NCBI RefSeq assembly: GCF_004014805.1
Contig: NZ_ATDN01000056.1
Coordinates: 62,001-126,000, forward strand
From: Mycolicibacterium elephantis DSM 44368
GTDB taxonomy: Bacteria; Actinomycetota; Actinomycetes; Mycobacteriales; Mycobacteriaceae
Length of the DNA: 64,000 nt
Direction: 5' to 3'
Within the stretch, counting starts at the first letter, position 1. Each line of letters begins with the position of its first letter. The notes beneath the pieces were generated by a model, which worked only from the letters and a program-made list of their open reading frames with translations, did not search any database and was not told where the DNA came from. A program made the translations under genes and the position numbers. Shown here one piece after another: positions 43,042 to 51,601 of this stretch.

Positions 43042-44559
43042 GTGACTGGCCCAGAACCCGAGCCAAGAGAAGAGTGCGGCGTATTCGGTGTCTGGGCGCC
43101 CGGTGAAGAGGTCGCCAAGCTGACCTACTACGGGCTGTACGCGCTTCAGCACCGCGGCCAGGAAGCTGCGGGAATCGCCGTCGCCGACGGCTCGCAGGTG
43201 CTGGTGTTCAAGGATCTCGGGCTGGTCAGCCAGGTTTTCGACGAGCAGACGCTGGCCGCGATGGAAGGCCACGTCGCGATCGGGCACTGCCGCTACTCCA
43301 CCACCGGGTCCACGACCTGGGAAAACGCCCAGCCGGTGTTCCGCAACACCTCGGCGGGCACCGGCGTCGCGCTCGGGCACAACGGCAACCTGGTCAACGC
43401 CACCGAGCTGGCGGGCCGCGCCCGCGAGGCCGGGCTGCTGGACACCCGCGGGGCGCCCACCGCCACCACCGACTCCGACATCCTCGGCGCGCTGTTGGCG
43501 CACGGCGCGGCCGACGCGACGCTGGAGCAGGCCGCGCTCGAGCTGCTGCCGACGGTGCGCGGCGCGTTCTGCCTGACGTTCCTCGACGAGAACACCCTGT
43601 ACGCGGCCCGTGACCCGTACGGGGTGCGGCCGCTGGTGCTGGGCCGGCTGGACCGCGGGTGGGTGGTCGCGTCCGAGACCGCGGCCCTCGACATCGTCGG
43701 CGCCTCGTTCGTCCGCGACATCGAACCCGGCGAGCTGCTGGCCATCGACGCCGACGGGGTGCGCTCCACCCGGTTCGCCAACCCCGAACCCAAGGGTTGC
43801 GTCTTCGAGTACGTCTACCTGGCCCGCCCGGACAGCACGCTGGTCGGCCGCTCGGTGCACAAGACCCGGGTCGACATCGGCCGAGCGTTGGCCCGCGAGC
43901 ATCCCGTCGACGCCGACCTGGTCATCGGCGTGCCGGAGTCGGGCACCCCGGCGGCGGTCGGCTACGCGCAGGAGTCCGGCATTCCGTTCGGCCAAGGGCT
44001 GACCAAGAACGCCTACGTCGGGCGCACGTTCATCCAGCCGTCGCAGACCATCCGTCAGCTCGGAATCCGGCTCAAACTCAACCCGTTGAAGGAAGTGATC
44101 CGCGGCAAGCGGTTGGTGGTCGTCGACGACTCGATCGTGCGCGGCAACACCCAGCGGGCGTTGGTCCGCATGCTGCGCGAGGCCGGCGCCGTCGAGGTGC
44201 ACGTGCGCATCGCCTCGCCACCGGTGAAGTGGCCGTGCTTCTACGGGATCGACTTCGCCACCCCGGCCGAGTTGATCGCCAACGCGGTCGAGTCCGAGGA
44301 GGAGATGCTCGAGGCGGTGCGTCACGCCGTCGGCGCGGACACCCTGGGCTACGTGAGCCAACAAGGCATGATCGCCGCCACCGAACAACCCGCCTCGCGG
44401 CTGTGCAGCGCATGCTTCGACGGCAACTATCCGATCGAGTTGCCCGGCGAGACGGCGTTGGGCAAGAACGTCATCGAGCACATGTTGGCCACCGCGGCGC
44501 GTACCGGGGTGCCGGTGCAAGCCGAGAACGACAACGCCTCGGCGCTGCGCAGGCCCTGA
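43042..44559 (+). CDS. purF: Amidophosphoribosyltransferase
   Basis: A 505-aa enzyme for the first committed step: PRPP + glutamine to phosphoribosylamine. The N-terminal nucleophile Cys12 (EECGVFG) would be exposed by removal of an 11-residue propeptide. The PRPP loop is VVVDDSIVRGNT. The C-terminal CSACFDGNYP and PCFYGIDF cysteines match the Fe-S-binding B. subtilis class. GTG 43042 is the only in-frame start near the conserved N-terminus; upstream ATGs at 43008 and 43026 are out of frame. A TAAGCT box at 42998-43003 predicts a short leader of about 33 nt. Confidence 0.97.
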   Translation: MTGPEPEPREECGVFGVWAPGEEVAKLTYYGLYALQHRGQEAAGIAVADGSQVLVFKDLGLVSQVFDEQTLAAMEGHVAIGHCRYSTTGSTTWENAQPVFRNTSAGTGVALGHNGNLVNATELAGRAREAGLLDTRGAPTATTDSDILGALLAHGAADATLEQAALELLPTVRGAFCLTFLDENTLYAARDPYGVRPLVLGRLDRGWVVASETAALDIVGASFVRDIEPGELLAIDADGVRSTRFANPEPKGCVFEYVYLARPDSTLVGRSVHKTRVDIGRALAREHPVDADLVIGVPESGTPAAVGYAQESGIPFGQGLTKNAYVGRTFIQPSQTIRQLGIRLKLNPLKEVIRGKRLVVVDDSIVRGNTQRALVRMLREAGAVEVHVRIASPPVKWPCFYGIDFATPAELIANAVESEEEMLEAVRHAVGADTLGYVSQQGMIAATEQPASRLCSACFDGNYPIELPGETALGKNVIEHMLATAARTGVPVQAENDNASALRRP

Positions 44560-45516
44560 CTACCGGCCGACGTGGGCCCAGCGCGGATCGCTGGGCAGTG
44601 GACCGATCTCCAACGCGCGTGCCACCGCCTCGCGGTAGCCGGTGAGACCTCCCGCCGGGGGTTCGATCACGCTGTCGATGTCGTGCTCGGACATGGTGGC
44701 GTCGCACTCGAGCGATTCGACGAGCGGGCGCGCCAGCCCGGCGGGCATCGGGGTGACCAGCCCGATCCACCAGCTCGCGATCGACGGGGTGAGCCAGGGC
44801 AGCACCACGATCAGCCGCCGTCGCAGCCCGGCCACAGCGGCGTACACCTGCATCGCCTCGCCGTATTCGAGGACGTCCGGGCCGCCGATGTCCCAGGTGC
44901 GTGACGTCGGCACCTCGGCGTCGGCCGCTTCGGCCAGGTAGTGCAGCACGTCGTCGAGGGCGATCGGTTGCACCTTGTTGTGCACCCATTTCGGCGTGGT
45001 CATCGCGGGCAGGCGGTTGGTGAGATGACGAATCATCTCGAAGGATGCCGAGCCGGAACCGATTACGACGCCGGCCTGCAACACCACCGTCTCGATACCG
45101 GACTCGATGAGGATGTCGCCGACCGCGGTGCGCGAGCGCAGATGGGGGGAGAGCTCGACTCCGGCCGGGTGCAGGCCGCCCAGGTAGATCAGGCGCCGCA
45201 CCCCGGCCCGTCGCGCCGCGTCCACCACGTTGCGGGCCGCGCGGGATTCGGCGGCCACGAAGTCGGACGAGGTGCCCATCGAGTGCACGAGGTAGTACAC
45301 GACGTCCATGCCGTCGAATGCGGCGCGCAACGACTCGGCGTCGTCGAGGTCCCCACGGGCCACGTCGACGTCAGCGCGCCAGCCGACGCCGGTGAGTTTG
45401 TCGGGGTTGCGCGCCAACGCCCGCACGGCGCATCCGCGGTCGAGCAATCGGGGAACCAGGCGGCCACCGATGTAGCCGGTAGCCCCGGTCACCAGGCAGT
45501 GAATCGAGTCAGACAC
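44560..45516 (-). CDS. NAD(P)-binding atypical SDR / NmrA-like oxidoreductase
   Basis: A 318-aa extended/atypical SDR. GATGYIGGRLVPRL is the dinucleotide motif, RGDLDD the next conserved loop, and VYYLVHSMG replaces the usual active-site serine region. The second half, with WTPSIASW-like hydrophobic segments and VESLECDATM, matches the YtcJ/SDR-a5-like group without a clear YxxxK. GTG at 45516 chosen; a TTG at 45549, inside the stop region of the upstream cupin gene, is also possible. Convergent with purF end-to-end with no gap. Confidence 0.85.
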   Translation of the reverse strand: MSDSIHCLVTGATGYIGGRLVPRLLDRGCAVRALARNPDKLTGVGWRADVDVARGDLDDAESLRAAFDGMDVVYYLVHSMGTSSDFVAAESRAARNVVDAARRAGVRRLIYLGGLHPAGVELSPHLRSRTAVGDILIESGIETVVLQAGVVIGSGSASFEMIRHLTNRLPAMTTPKWVHNKVQPIALDDVLHYLAEAADAEVPTSRTWDIGGPDVLEYGEAMQVYAAVAGLRRRLIVVLPWLTPSIASWWIGLVTPMPAGLARPLVESLECDATMSEHDIDSVIEPPAGGLTGYREAVARALEIGPLPSDPRWAHVGR

Positions 45517-45541
45517 CCCTGCGGGATCGCCGCTTTCGGCG

Positions 45542-45985
45542 TCAGGCAAACCCGCAACCGGGATCGGGGGCGTCCTCCGACAGCGGAGTGCCCGGCGGCT
45601 GGATGTAGACCACCACCATCACCAACGGGTCCGGGCCCAGGTTGCGGCCGATGTGGACGTGGCCGGGGCCGCGGGCCTCGCTGATCGGCGCACCCGGCGG
45701 ATAGATCCCGTCGACGGTGCAGTGCGCCGTGTCGTGGGTGAGCGTGCCTTCCCGGATCACGCCGAAGACCTGGCCGTCGTGGTAGTGCCAGCCGGTGCTG
45801 CCGCCGGGGGCGATGGTGATCTCGCGGGTGACGTAATCGACGCCGTCGACGGTGGCCTCGGAGATGGTCATCGCCTCGACGCCGACCGACGGGGTGGCGA
45901 CAGCCGCGGGGGCGCTGGGCAACGGCGCCAGGGTCGCCGCCGAGAGGAGGGCTGCGGAGACCACGCCCGAGCGAACTCTTGTCAT
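45542..45985 (-). CDS. Exported cupin-domain protein
   Basis: A 147-aa protein. An N-terminal signal-like stretch (VVSAALLSAATLAPLPSAPAA) is followed by a single cupin barrel with metal ligands in GWHYHDGQVF and RGPGHVHIGRN. Cys in HDTAHC and PGCGFA may pair outside the cell. It is divergent from purM by 93 nt and overlaps or nearly touches the SDR gene downstream. Cupins bind metals and small ligands; no specific reaction is visible. Confidence 0.85.
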   Translation of the reverse strand: MTRVRSGVVSAALLSAATLAPLPSAPAAVATPSVGVEAMTISEATVDGVDYVTREITIAPGGSTGWHYHDGQVFGVIREGTLTHDTAHCTVDGIYPPGAPISEARGPGHVHIGRNLGPDPLVMVVVYIQPPGTPLSEDAPDPGCGFA

Positions 45986-46064
45986 GAACAGTCAGGTGGT
46001 TTCGCCGGTCGGACGCGGGCGAGGCGATCTGTGAAGGCGGTTACCGCGCCGCGGGCCGCGACGG

Positions 46065-46070
46065 TAGCCT
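46065..46070 (+). promoter_or_regulatory. Leaderless-type -10 box for purM
   Basis: TAGCCT, 8 nt, then the purM ATG at 46079, with no Shine-Dalgarno in between. Confidence 0.5.
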
Positions 46071-46078
46071 TGCTCTCG

Positions 46079-47152
<1,074 letters not shown>

Positions 47153-47156
47153 GCGG

Positions 47157-47324
47157 CTACGGGCGCCATTCGTCCTCGTCGGCCCAGTCGTCACCGTTGA
47201 GGTGGTCGTCGTCGGGTGCTCCCGACAGCTCTCGCTGAAGCCGTTCGAAGTCGGTTTGTGGAGAGCTGTACTTGAGCTCACGAGCAACCTTGGTCTGCTT
47301 TGCCTTAGCCCGGCCGCGGCCCAT
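47157..47324 (-). CDS. DUF3073 small basic protein (Rv0810c-type)
   Basis: A 55-aa protein. MGRGRAKAKQTKVARELKY is the conserved basic N-terminus, probably nucleic-acid binding. The C-terminal half is acidic (DDDHLNGDDWADEDEW). The ATG at 47324 gives the usual family length; a longer frame to 47405 adds a poorly coding N-terminus. About 126 nt of leader separate it from the next gene upstream and include a TAAAGT box at 47406-47411. Function unknown but strongly conserved among actinobacteria. Confidence 0.88.
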   Translation of the reverse strand: MGRGRAKAKQTKVARELKYSSPQTDFERLQRELSGAPDDDHLNGDDWADEDEWRP

Positions 47325-47450
47325 GGGGGAACCCCCTCGCGCAATAACGGAGCGGCCCAATTTTGAGGCGGCTCCGGTCTGAATGTCGTTTATCGTCCTG
47401 CCCACACTTTACCGTGCCTGGCTGCGACGTGCTGGCAGGGTGTCATCCGG

Positions 47451-48524
47451 TCAACGGTTCCCGCTGCGTAACCGTTCGACGGCGCGTCGGCCCGCGCCGA
47501 CGGTATCGGCGGGCGGCATCGAATCCGGGTCGATCACCGCCGCGACGGCCGACTCCCCTCCGGTGACCAACTCGGTGTCGGCGGGCACGCCGCGCTTCAG
47601 CAGCGCAAGAGCGATCGGGCCCTCGTCGACGTGCTCGACCACGGTGCCGATGCGCCCGACGGGACGGCCACCGGCCAGTACCGGGTCGCCGGTGGCGGGT
47701 CGGTCCGAGGAGCCGTCGAGGTGCAGCAACACCAGCATGCGGGGCGGTTTACCCAGGTTGTGGACCCGAGCGACGGTTTCCTGCCCGCGATAGCAGCCCT
47801 TGTCCAGGTGCACCGCCGGGCCGATCCAGCCGACCTCGTGGGGGATGGTCCGCTCGTCGGTGTCCACACCGAGCCGGGGGCGGCGCGCGGCCACCCGGTG
47901 CGCCTCGAAGGCCCACACCCCGGCAGGCCGGACCCCGGCGTCGACGAGCCGCTGCCGCCACGCGGCGGCCTGCTCGCGCGGCACCACCAGGTCCAGTTCC
48001 AGCCCCGGCCCGCGCAGCCTGCGCAGGAAACCGCCCTCGGGAAGGGCCGTCGCGGTGGCTTCAGCCGGTAGCGAACCCACGCCCAACGCGGTGAGCACCG
48101 CGGGATCGGCCAGCCGGGGCCCGAGCAGTGAGAGCACCGCGAGGTCGGCGGTGTCGACGGTGACGTCGGCCAAGAACACCATCTTGCGCAGGTACGTCAG
48201 CAGCGGCTCGCCGCGCGCGGCCTCGGTGTCCAGATAGGTGACGCCGTCGAGTTCGGTCTGGACCCAGTGATCTTCCACACGGCCCTGACCGTCCAGGCTC
48301 AGGTTCTCGGTGACCGCTCCGTCGGGCAGGTCGCTGACGTGCTGCGTCGAAAGGCTGTGCAGCCAGGTCTTGCGCTCCGCCCCGGTGAGCGTGATCACGG
48401 CCCGGTGCGAGCGGTCGATGACCACGGCCTCGGTCGCCGCGGCACGTTGTTCGCCCAACGGATCGCCGTAGTGCCAGACGGCGCCTGCGTCGGGTCCGGT
48501 CTCGGGTGCGGAAACGGCTGACAT
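47451..48524 (-). CDS. YgfZ/GcvT-like folate-binding protein (Rv0811c-type)
   Basis: A 357-aa protein of the YgfZ family. The diagnostic motif DKGCYRGQE with the conserved cysteine is at about residue 240. The N-terminal tetrahydrofolate-binding domain (HRAVITLTGAERKTWLHSL) and the C-terminal beta-barrel (RPVGRIGTVVEH) flank it. In known relatives it supports iron-sulfur cluster assembly or repair in folate-dependent fashion. ATG 48524 is leaderless (TAAAGT box). Divergent from the lyase gene by 33 nt. Confidence 0.92.
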   Translation of the reverse strand: MSAVSAPETGPDAGAVWHYGDPLGEQRAAATEAVVIDRSHRAVITLTGAERKTWLHSLSTQHVSDLPDGAVTENLSLDGQGRVEDHWVQTELDGVTYLDTEAARGEPLLTYLRKMVFLADVTVDTADLAVLSLLGPRLADPAVLTALGVGSLPAEATATALPEGGFLRRLRGPGLELDLVVPREQAAAWRQRLVDAGVRPAGVWAFEAHRVAARRPRLGVDTDERTIPHEVGWIGPAVHLDKGCYRGQETVARVHNLGKPPRMLVLLHLDGSSDRPATGDPVLAGGRPVGRIGTVVEHVDEGPIALALLKRGVPADTELVTGGESAVAAVIDPDSMPPADTVGAGRRAVERLRSGNR

Positions 48525-48531
48525 GTCTTCA

Positions 48532-48537
48532 ACTTTA
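48532..48537 (-). promoter_or_regulatory. Leaderless-type -10 box for the YgfZ-like gene
   Basis: Reverse strand TAAAGT, 7 nt, then ATG at 48524. Confidence 0.6.
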
Positions 48538-48543
48538 CGGCGC

Positions 48544-48549
48544 TACGCT
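48544..48549 (+). promoter_or_regulatory. Leaderless-type -10 box for the lyase gene
   Basis: TACGCT, 8 nt, then ATG 48558. Only 6 nt separate this box from the opposing TAAAGT box. Confidence 0.55.
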
Positions 48550-48557
48550 TCTTGGCC

Positions 48558-49439
48558 ATGGCGAGCCAAAACGCCGCCGTCGTCGTGACGCTGGACGGCG
48601 AGCTGCACGACCCGGCCGAACCGCTGCTGTACGCCGACGACCTGGCCGCGGTGCGGGGCGACGGGATCTTCGAGACGCTGCTCGTGCGCGACGGCCATCC
48701 GTGCCTGCTGGAGGCGCACCTGGCCCGGCTGACCCAGTCCGCGCGGATGACCGATCTGCCCGAACCCGATCTGGCGCGCTGGCGCGACGCCGTCGCGGTC
48801 GCCGTCGACGCGTGGGACGGCGGCGAGGCCGCGCTGCGCCTGGTGTACACCCGCGGCCGGGAGAGCGGTTCGGCGCCGACGGCGTTCGCCACGATCGCCC
48901 CGCTGCCCGCCCGGGTCGCCGAGGTGCGGGCACGTGGGCTGGCCGCGCTGACGCTCGCGCGCGGGCTGCCCGCCGAGGGCACCGCCGAGATGCCGTGGCT
49001 GCTGGCCGGGGCCAAGACGCTGTCGTATGCGGTGAACATGGCCGCACTGCGGCACGCCGAACGCAACGGCGCCGGCGACGTGATCTTCGTCGGCTCCGAC
49101 GGGCTGGTGCTGGAGGGGCCGCGCTCGACGGTGGTGATCGCCGCCGAGACCGAACCCGGCAGCGGCCGGCTCGGCTTCTTCACCCCGCCGCCGTGGCTGC
49201 CGATCCTGCGCGGCACCACCCAGCAGGCGCTGTTCGAGGTGGCCCGCAGCAAGGGCTACGACTGTGACTACCGTGCGTTGCGACCCGCGGATCTGTTTAC
49301 CGCACAAGGAGTTTGGCTGGTCTCGAGCATCACGCTGGCCGCGCGGGTGCACACGCTGGACGGCAGGCCGCTGCCGCCGAGCCCGCTGGCCGACGAGTTC
49401 GCCGAGCTCGTCGACGCCGCGGTCGTCAGCGACCGCTGA
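48558..49439 (+). CDS. Aminodeoxychorismate lyase-like PLP class-IV enzyme (Rv0812-type)
   Basis: A 293-aa fold-type IV PLP enzyme. The cofactor lysine lies in AGAKTLSYAVNM near residue 155, the phosphate-binding turn in VWLVSSIT near the C-terminus, and RGDGIFETLL is the start signature of 4-amino-4-deoxychorismate lyases and branched-chain transaminases. It would give p-aminobenzoate for folate, or transaminate an amino acid. Its divergent YgfZ partner binds folate, which fits the first option. ATG 48558. Confidence 0.9.
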   Translation: MASQNAAVVVTLDGELHDPAEPLLYADDLAAVRGDGIFETLLVRDGHPCLLEAHLARLTQSARMTDLPEPDLARWRDAVAVAVDAWDGGEAALRLVYTRGRESGSAPTAFATIAPLPARVAEVRARGLAALTLARGLPAEGTAEMPWLLAGAKTLSYAVNMAALRHAERNGAGDVIFVGSDGLVLEGPRSTVVIAAETEPGSGRLGFFTPPPWLPILRGTTQQALFEVARSKGYDCDYRALRPADLFTAQGVWLVSSITLAARVHTLDGRPLPPSPLADEFAELVDAAVVSDR

Positions 49440-49475
49440 CACCTTCCCGCGCCGGAAAGAACCCTGCTAAATCGG

Positions 49476-49504
49476 TTGTCGCCGCTGACCTGCGCGAGTA
49501 CCGT
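49476..49504 (+). promoter_or_regulatory. SigA-like promoter of the candidate structured RNA
   Basis: TTGTCG (49476-49481), 17-nt spacer, TACCGT (49499-49504). Predicted transcription start near 49511, just before the extended Shine-Dalgarno-like sequence. Confidence 0.55.
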
Positions 49505-49510
49505 CGCTCG

Positions 49511-49715
49511 TAAACAGGGAAGGAGGTGGTCCGGAAATTGTGTGACCTATGGACTTGTGAGGTGGCTGCGAGCTAGCAGCGCCAGGGAATGAGCTGACGC
49601 TCTTGGCGTCTGCGCGCGCTGGCGAATTCCCCGCAGCCACCCGGCCCCCGAGCCCCTCGGTCTTGTCCGCCCAGGAATCACGGCTCGGGGGCCGCTCCAT
49701 ATCCGCACCCTTTTC
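49511..49715 (+). ncRNA. Candidate structured RNA or leader with extended SD and nested stems
   Basis: The 455 nt between 49440 and 49894 hold no recognised protein gene. From about 49511 the sequence shows (i) AAGGAGGTGGTCC at 49520-49532, matching 13 nt of the 16S rRNA 3' tail complement with one wobble; (ii) stem GGTGGCTGCG (49561-49570)/CGCAGCCACC (49632-49641); (iii) inner stem GGGAAT (49585-49590)/ATTCCC (49626-49631); (iv) hairpin GACGC-TCTTG-GCGTC (49596-49610); (v) 13-bp stem 49642-49654/49682-49694, then TTTT near 49711, terminator-like. Tiny frames begin at GTG 49526 (16 codons) and GTG 49542 (16 codons). Family unknown to me; could be a regulatory RNA, attenuator or small-peptide mRNA. 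Confidence 0.6.
49642..49694 (+). terminator. Terminator-like 13-bp hairpin at the end of the candidate RNA
   Basis: CGGCCCCCGAGCC (49642-49654) pairs perfectly with GGCTCGGGGGCCG (49682-49694) across a 27-nt loop, and a TTTT run follows about 17 nt later. It could end the RNA that starts near 49511, although the distance to the T run is long. Confidence 0.5.
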
Positions 49716-49836
49716 CCGCACCCCTCCGCGCCGCCAGATCAGCCGCTCGGCACGCCTTCAGTCAGAACAACATTTTCATATTCAGCATTCACGACTGAGG
49801 CAAACACGCAGGTAAACACCCGGTTGACTGCATCGG

Positions 49837-49863
49837 TTTGATGAAGTTAGTCTTCACATCAAA
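49837..49863. promoter_or_regulatory. Operator-like palindrome before the catabolic operon
   Basis: TTTGATG (49837-49843) and CATCAAA (49857-49863) are perfect arms with 13 nt between, and AAG/CTT pairs extend it. AT-rich against the surrounding GC-rich DNA and 31 nt before the first SDR gene; a likely site for a TetR- or GntR-type repressor. Confidence 0.5.
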
Positions 49864-49894
49864 TCAAGGTTCAATCTTCTGAGAGGATGCTGTA

Positions 49895-50722
49895 GTGGCT
49901 GCTGGACGGCTTGACGGAAAGGTCGCGCTGGTTTCGGGTTCGGGGCGCGGGATCGGCCGGGCGGTCGCGGAGAAACTCGCCTCCGAGGGTGCCCGCGTCG
50001 TCATCAACGACCTCGACGCCGAACCCGCCAAGGAAGTGGTGGCCGCCATCGAGAACGCCGGCGGTCAGGCCGTCGCGTGCACCGGTAGCGTCACCGACCC
50101 CGAGTTCGCCGAGCGCTTCGTCGCGGCCGCGGTCGACAACTTCGGCGGCCTGGACATCATCGTCAACAACGCCGGCTACACCTGGGACAACGTCATCCAG
50201 AAGATGACCGACCAGCAGTGGAACGACATCATCGACGTGCACCTGACCGCGCCGTTCCGGATCCTGCGCGCCGCGCAGCCGGTCATCTCCGGGTTCGCCA
50301 AGAAGGAGAAGGCCGAGAACGGCGTCGCCAACCGGCGCTCGATCGTCAACACCTCGTCCATCTCGGGCATGCAGGGCAACCCGGGCCAGGTGAACTACTC
50401 CACCGCCAAGGCCGGCCTGCTGGGCATGACCAAGACGCTGGCCAAGGAGTGGGGCCGCTACAACGTCACGGTCAACGCCGTCGCCTACGGCGTCATCAAC
50501 ACCCGGCTGACCGCGGTCACCACCGAGGAGAAGACCATCGACGTCGCGGGCCGTGAGATCAAGGTCGGCGTCAACCCGCAGGTGTACGAGACCGTCACCG
50601 CCGGGATCGCCCTGGGCCGCGCCGGTGAGGTCGAGGAGGCCGCGGGTGCGGTGTACCTGCTGTGCGCGCCGGAGTCCAGCTACATCACCGCGCAGACCCT
50701 GGTCTGCAGCGGCGGGGCCTGA
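49895..50722 (+). CDS. SDR-family dehydrogenase, first gene of the catabolic operon
   Basis: A 275-aa classical SDR. GSGRGIG at about residue 15, VNNAGYT near 91, and NTSSISG with YSTAK as catalytic residues. The segment PEVTAGIALGRAGEV-like C-terminus and long insert before it resemble the dehydrogenase part of HSD17B4/FabG-like hydroxyacyl-CoA enzymes. GTG 49895 follows GAGAGG. It starts the eight-gene operon 49895-57500. Expected role: oxidation or reduction of a hydroxy/keto-acyl-CoA. Confidence 0.88.
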   Translation: MAAGRLDGKVALVSGSGRGIGRAVAEKLASEGARVVINDLDAEPAKEVVAAIENAGGQAVACTGSVTDPEFAERFVAAAVDNFGGLDIIVNNAGYTWDNVIQKMTDQQWNDIIDVHLTAPFRILRAAQPVISGFAKKEKAENGVANRRSIVNTSSISGMQGNPGQVNYSTAKAGLLGMTKTLAKEWGRYNVTVNAVAYGVINTRLTAVTTEEKTIDVAGREIKVGVNPQVYETVTAGIALGRAGEVEEAAGAVYLLCAPESSYITAQTLVCSGGA

Positions 50723-50733
50723 GCGGAGGGACA

Positions 50734-51588
50734 GTGGCCGACCATCGTCAGCCGCCGTCGTACGAGGAGATCGACTACCGCTTCGATGACGGGGTCGCGG
50801 TCATCAGCTTCAACGCACCGCAGCGCCGAAACGCGTTGCGCAACCAGATGTTGCGTGACCTCTGGGAGGCGCTCGACATCGCCGACCGCGACCCGGCGGT
50901 GCGCGCCGTTGTCCTGACCGGTGCCGGAGACCACTTCTGTGTCGGGGCCGAGCTCAACGGCCCCGACACCCTCCTCAACTGTCTCGAGGAGGACGTGGCG
51001 GGCCACACCCCGACCGGGTACCGGGAGCCGGGCGGCCGGGTCAGCGAGCGCCTGTTCAACATGCGCACACCGGTGATCGCCGCGGTCAACGGCGACGCCG
51101 TCGGCGGCGGTGCGTCCATCATGGCCGCCACCGACATCCGGATCGCCAGCGAGCGTTCGCGTTTCGGCTTCGTGTTCACCCGGCGCGGCGTCGTCCCGGA
51201 GAGCGGGTCGTCGTGGTTCCTGCCGCGGCTGGTCGGCCTGACCCGGGCCACCGACTGGGTGCTGTCCGGCCGGGTCTTCGGCGCCGCCGAGGCGTACGAG
51301 GCCGGCCTGCTCACCCGGGTGGTGGCGCCGGACGCGGTCCTCGACGAGGCGATGAACTACGCGCGCGTCTTCGTCACCGAGACGTCCCCGACGTCGGTGG
51401 CGCTGTCGCGGCGCCTGCTCGGCCGCAGCTGGGGTCACCCGACCCCGCGGGAGGCCTGCGAGGACGAGTCCCGCGTCTACGCCAGCCGGCTGCGCACCCC
51501 CGACGTGCACGAAGGGGTGATGTCGTTCCTGGAGCGCCGTCCCGCGGTGTTCCCGCCACTCGACGATCACCCCGCCGACCACTTCTGA
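50734..51588 (+). CDS. Crotonase-fold enzyme, enoyl-CoA delta-isomerase-like
   Basis: A 284-aa crotonase. Oxyanion-hole segments are HFCVGAEL and VGGGASIM. The two glutamates of standard enoyl-CoA hydratase are replaced: the GGGCEL position reads GGGASI and the QPE position reads VFT. A glutamate is present in VVPESGSS, the place used by delta3,delta2-enoyl-CoA isomerases of the ECI2 type. So double-bond shifting is more likely than hydration. GTG 50734 follows GGAGGG. Lies 11 nt after the SDR. The functional call is from alignment by eye. Confidence 0.85.
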   Translation: MADHRQPPSYEEIDYRFDDGVAVISFNAPQRRNALRNQMLRDLWEALDIADRDPAVRAVVLTGAGDHFCVGAELNGPDTLLNCLEEDVAGHTPTGYREPGGRVSERLFNMRTPVIAAVNGDAVGGGASIMAATDIRIASERSRFGFVFTRRGVVPESGSSWFLPRLVGLTRATDWVLSGRVFGAAEAYEAGLLTRVVAPDAVLDEAMNYARVFVTETSPTSVALSRRLLGRSWGHPTPREACEDESRVYASRLRTPDVHEGVMSFLERRPAVFPPLDDHPADHF

Positions 51589-51601
51589 CAGAGAGAGCCC
51601 C

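Noticed and set aside
41704..44520. 938-aa minus-strand frame opposite purF, the sterol-carrier gene and part of the MCE gene
   Set aside because: Shadow frame without motifs; the real genes have complete catalytic motifs.
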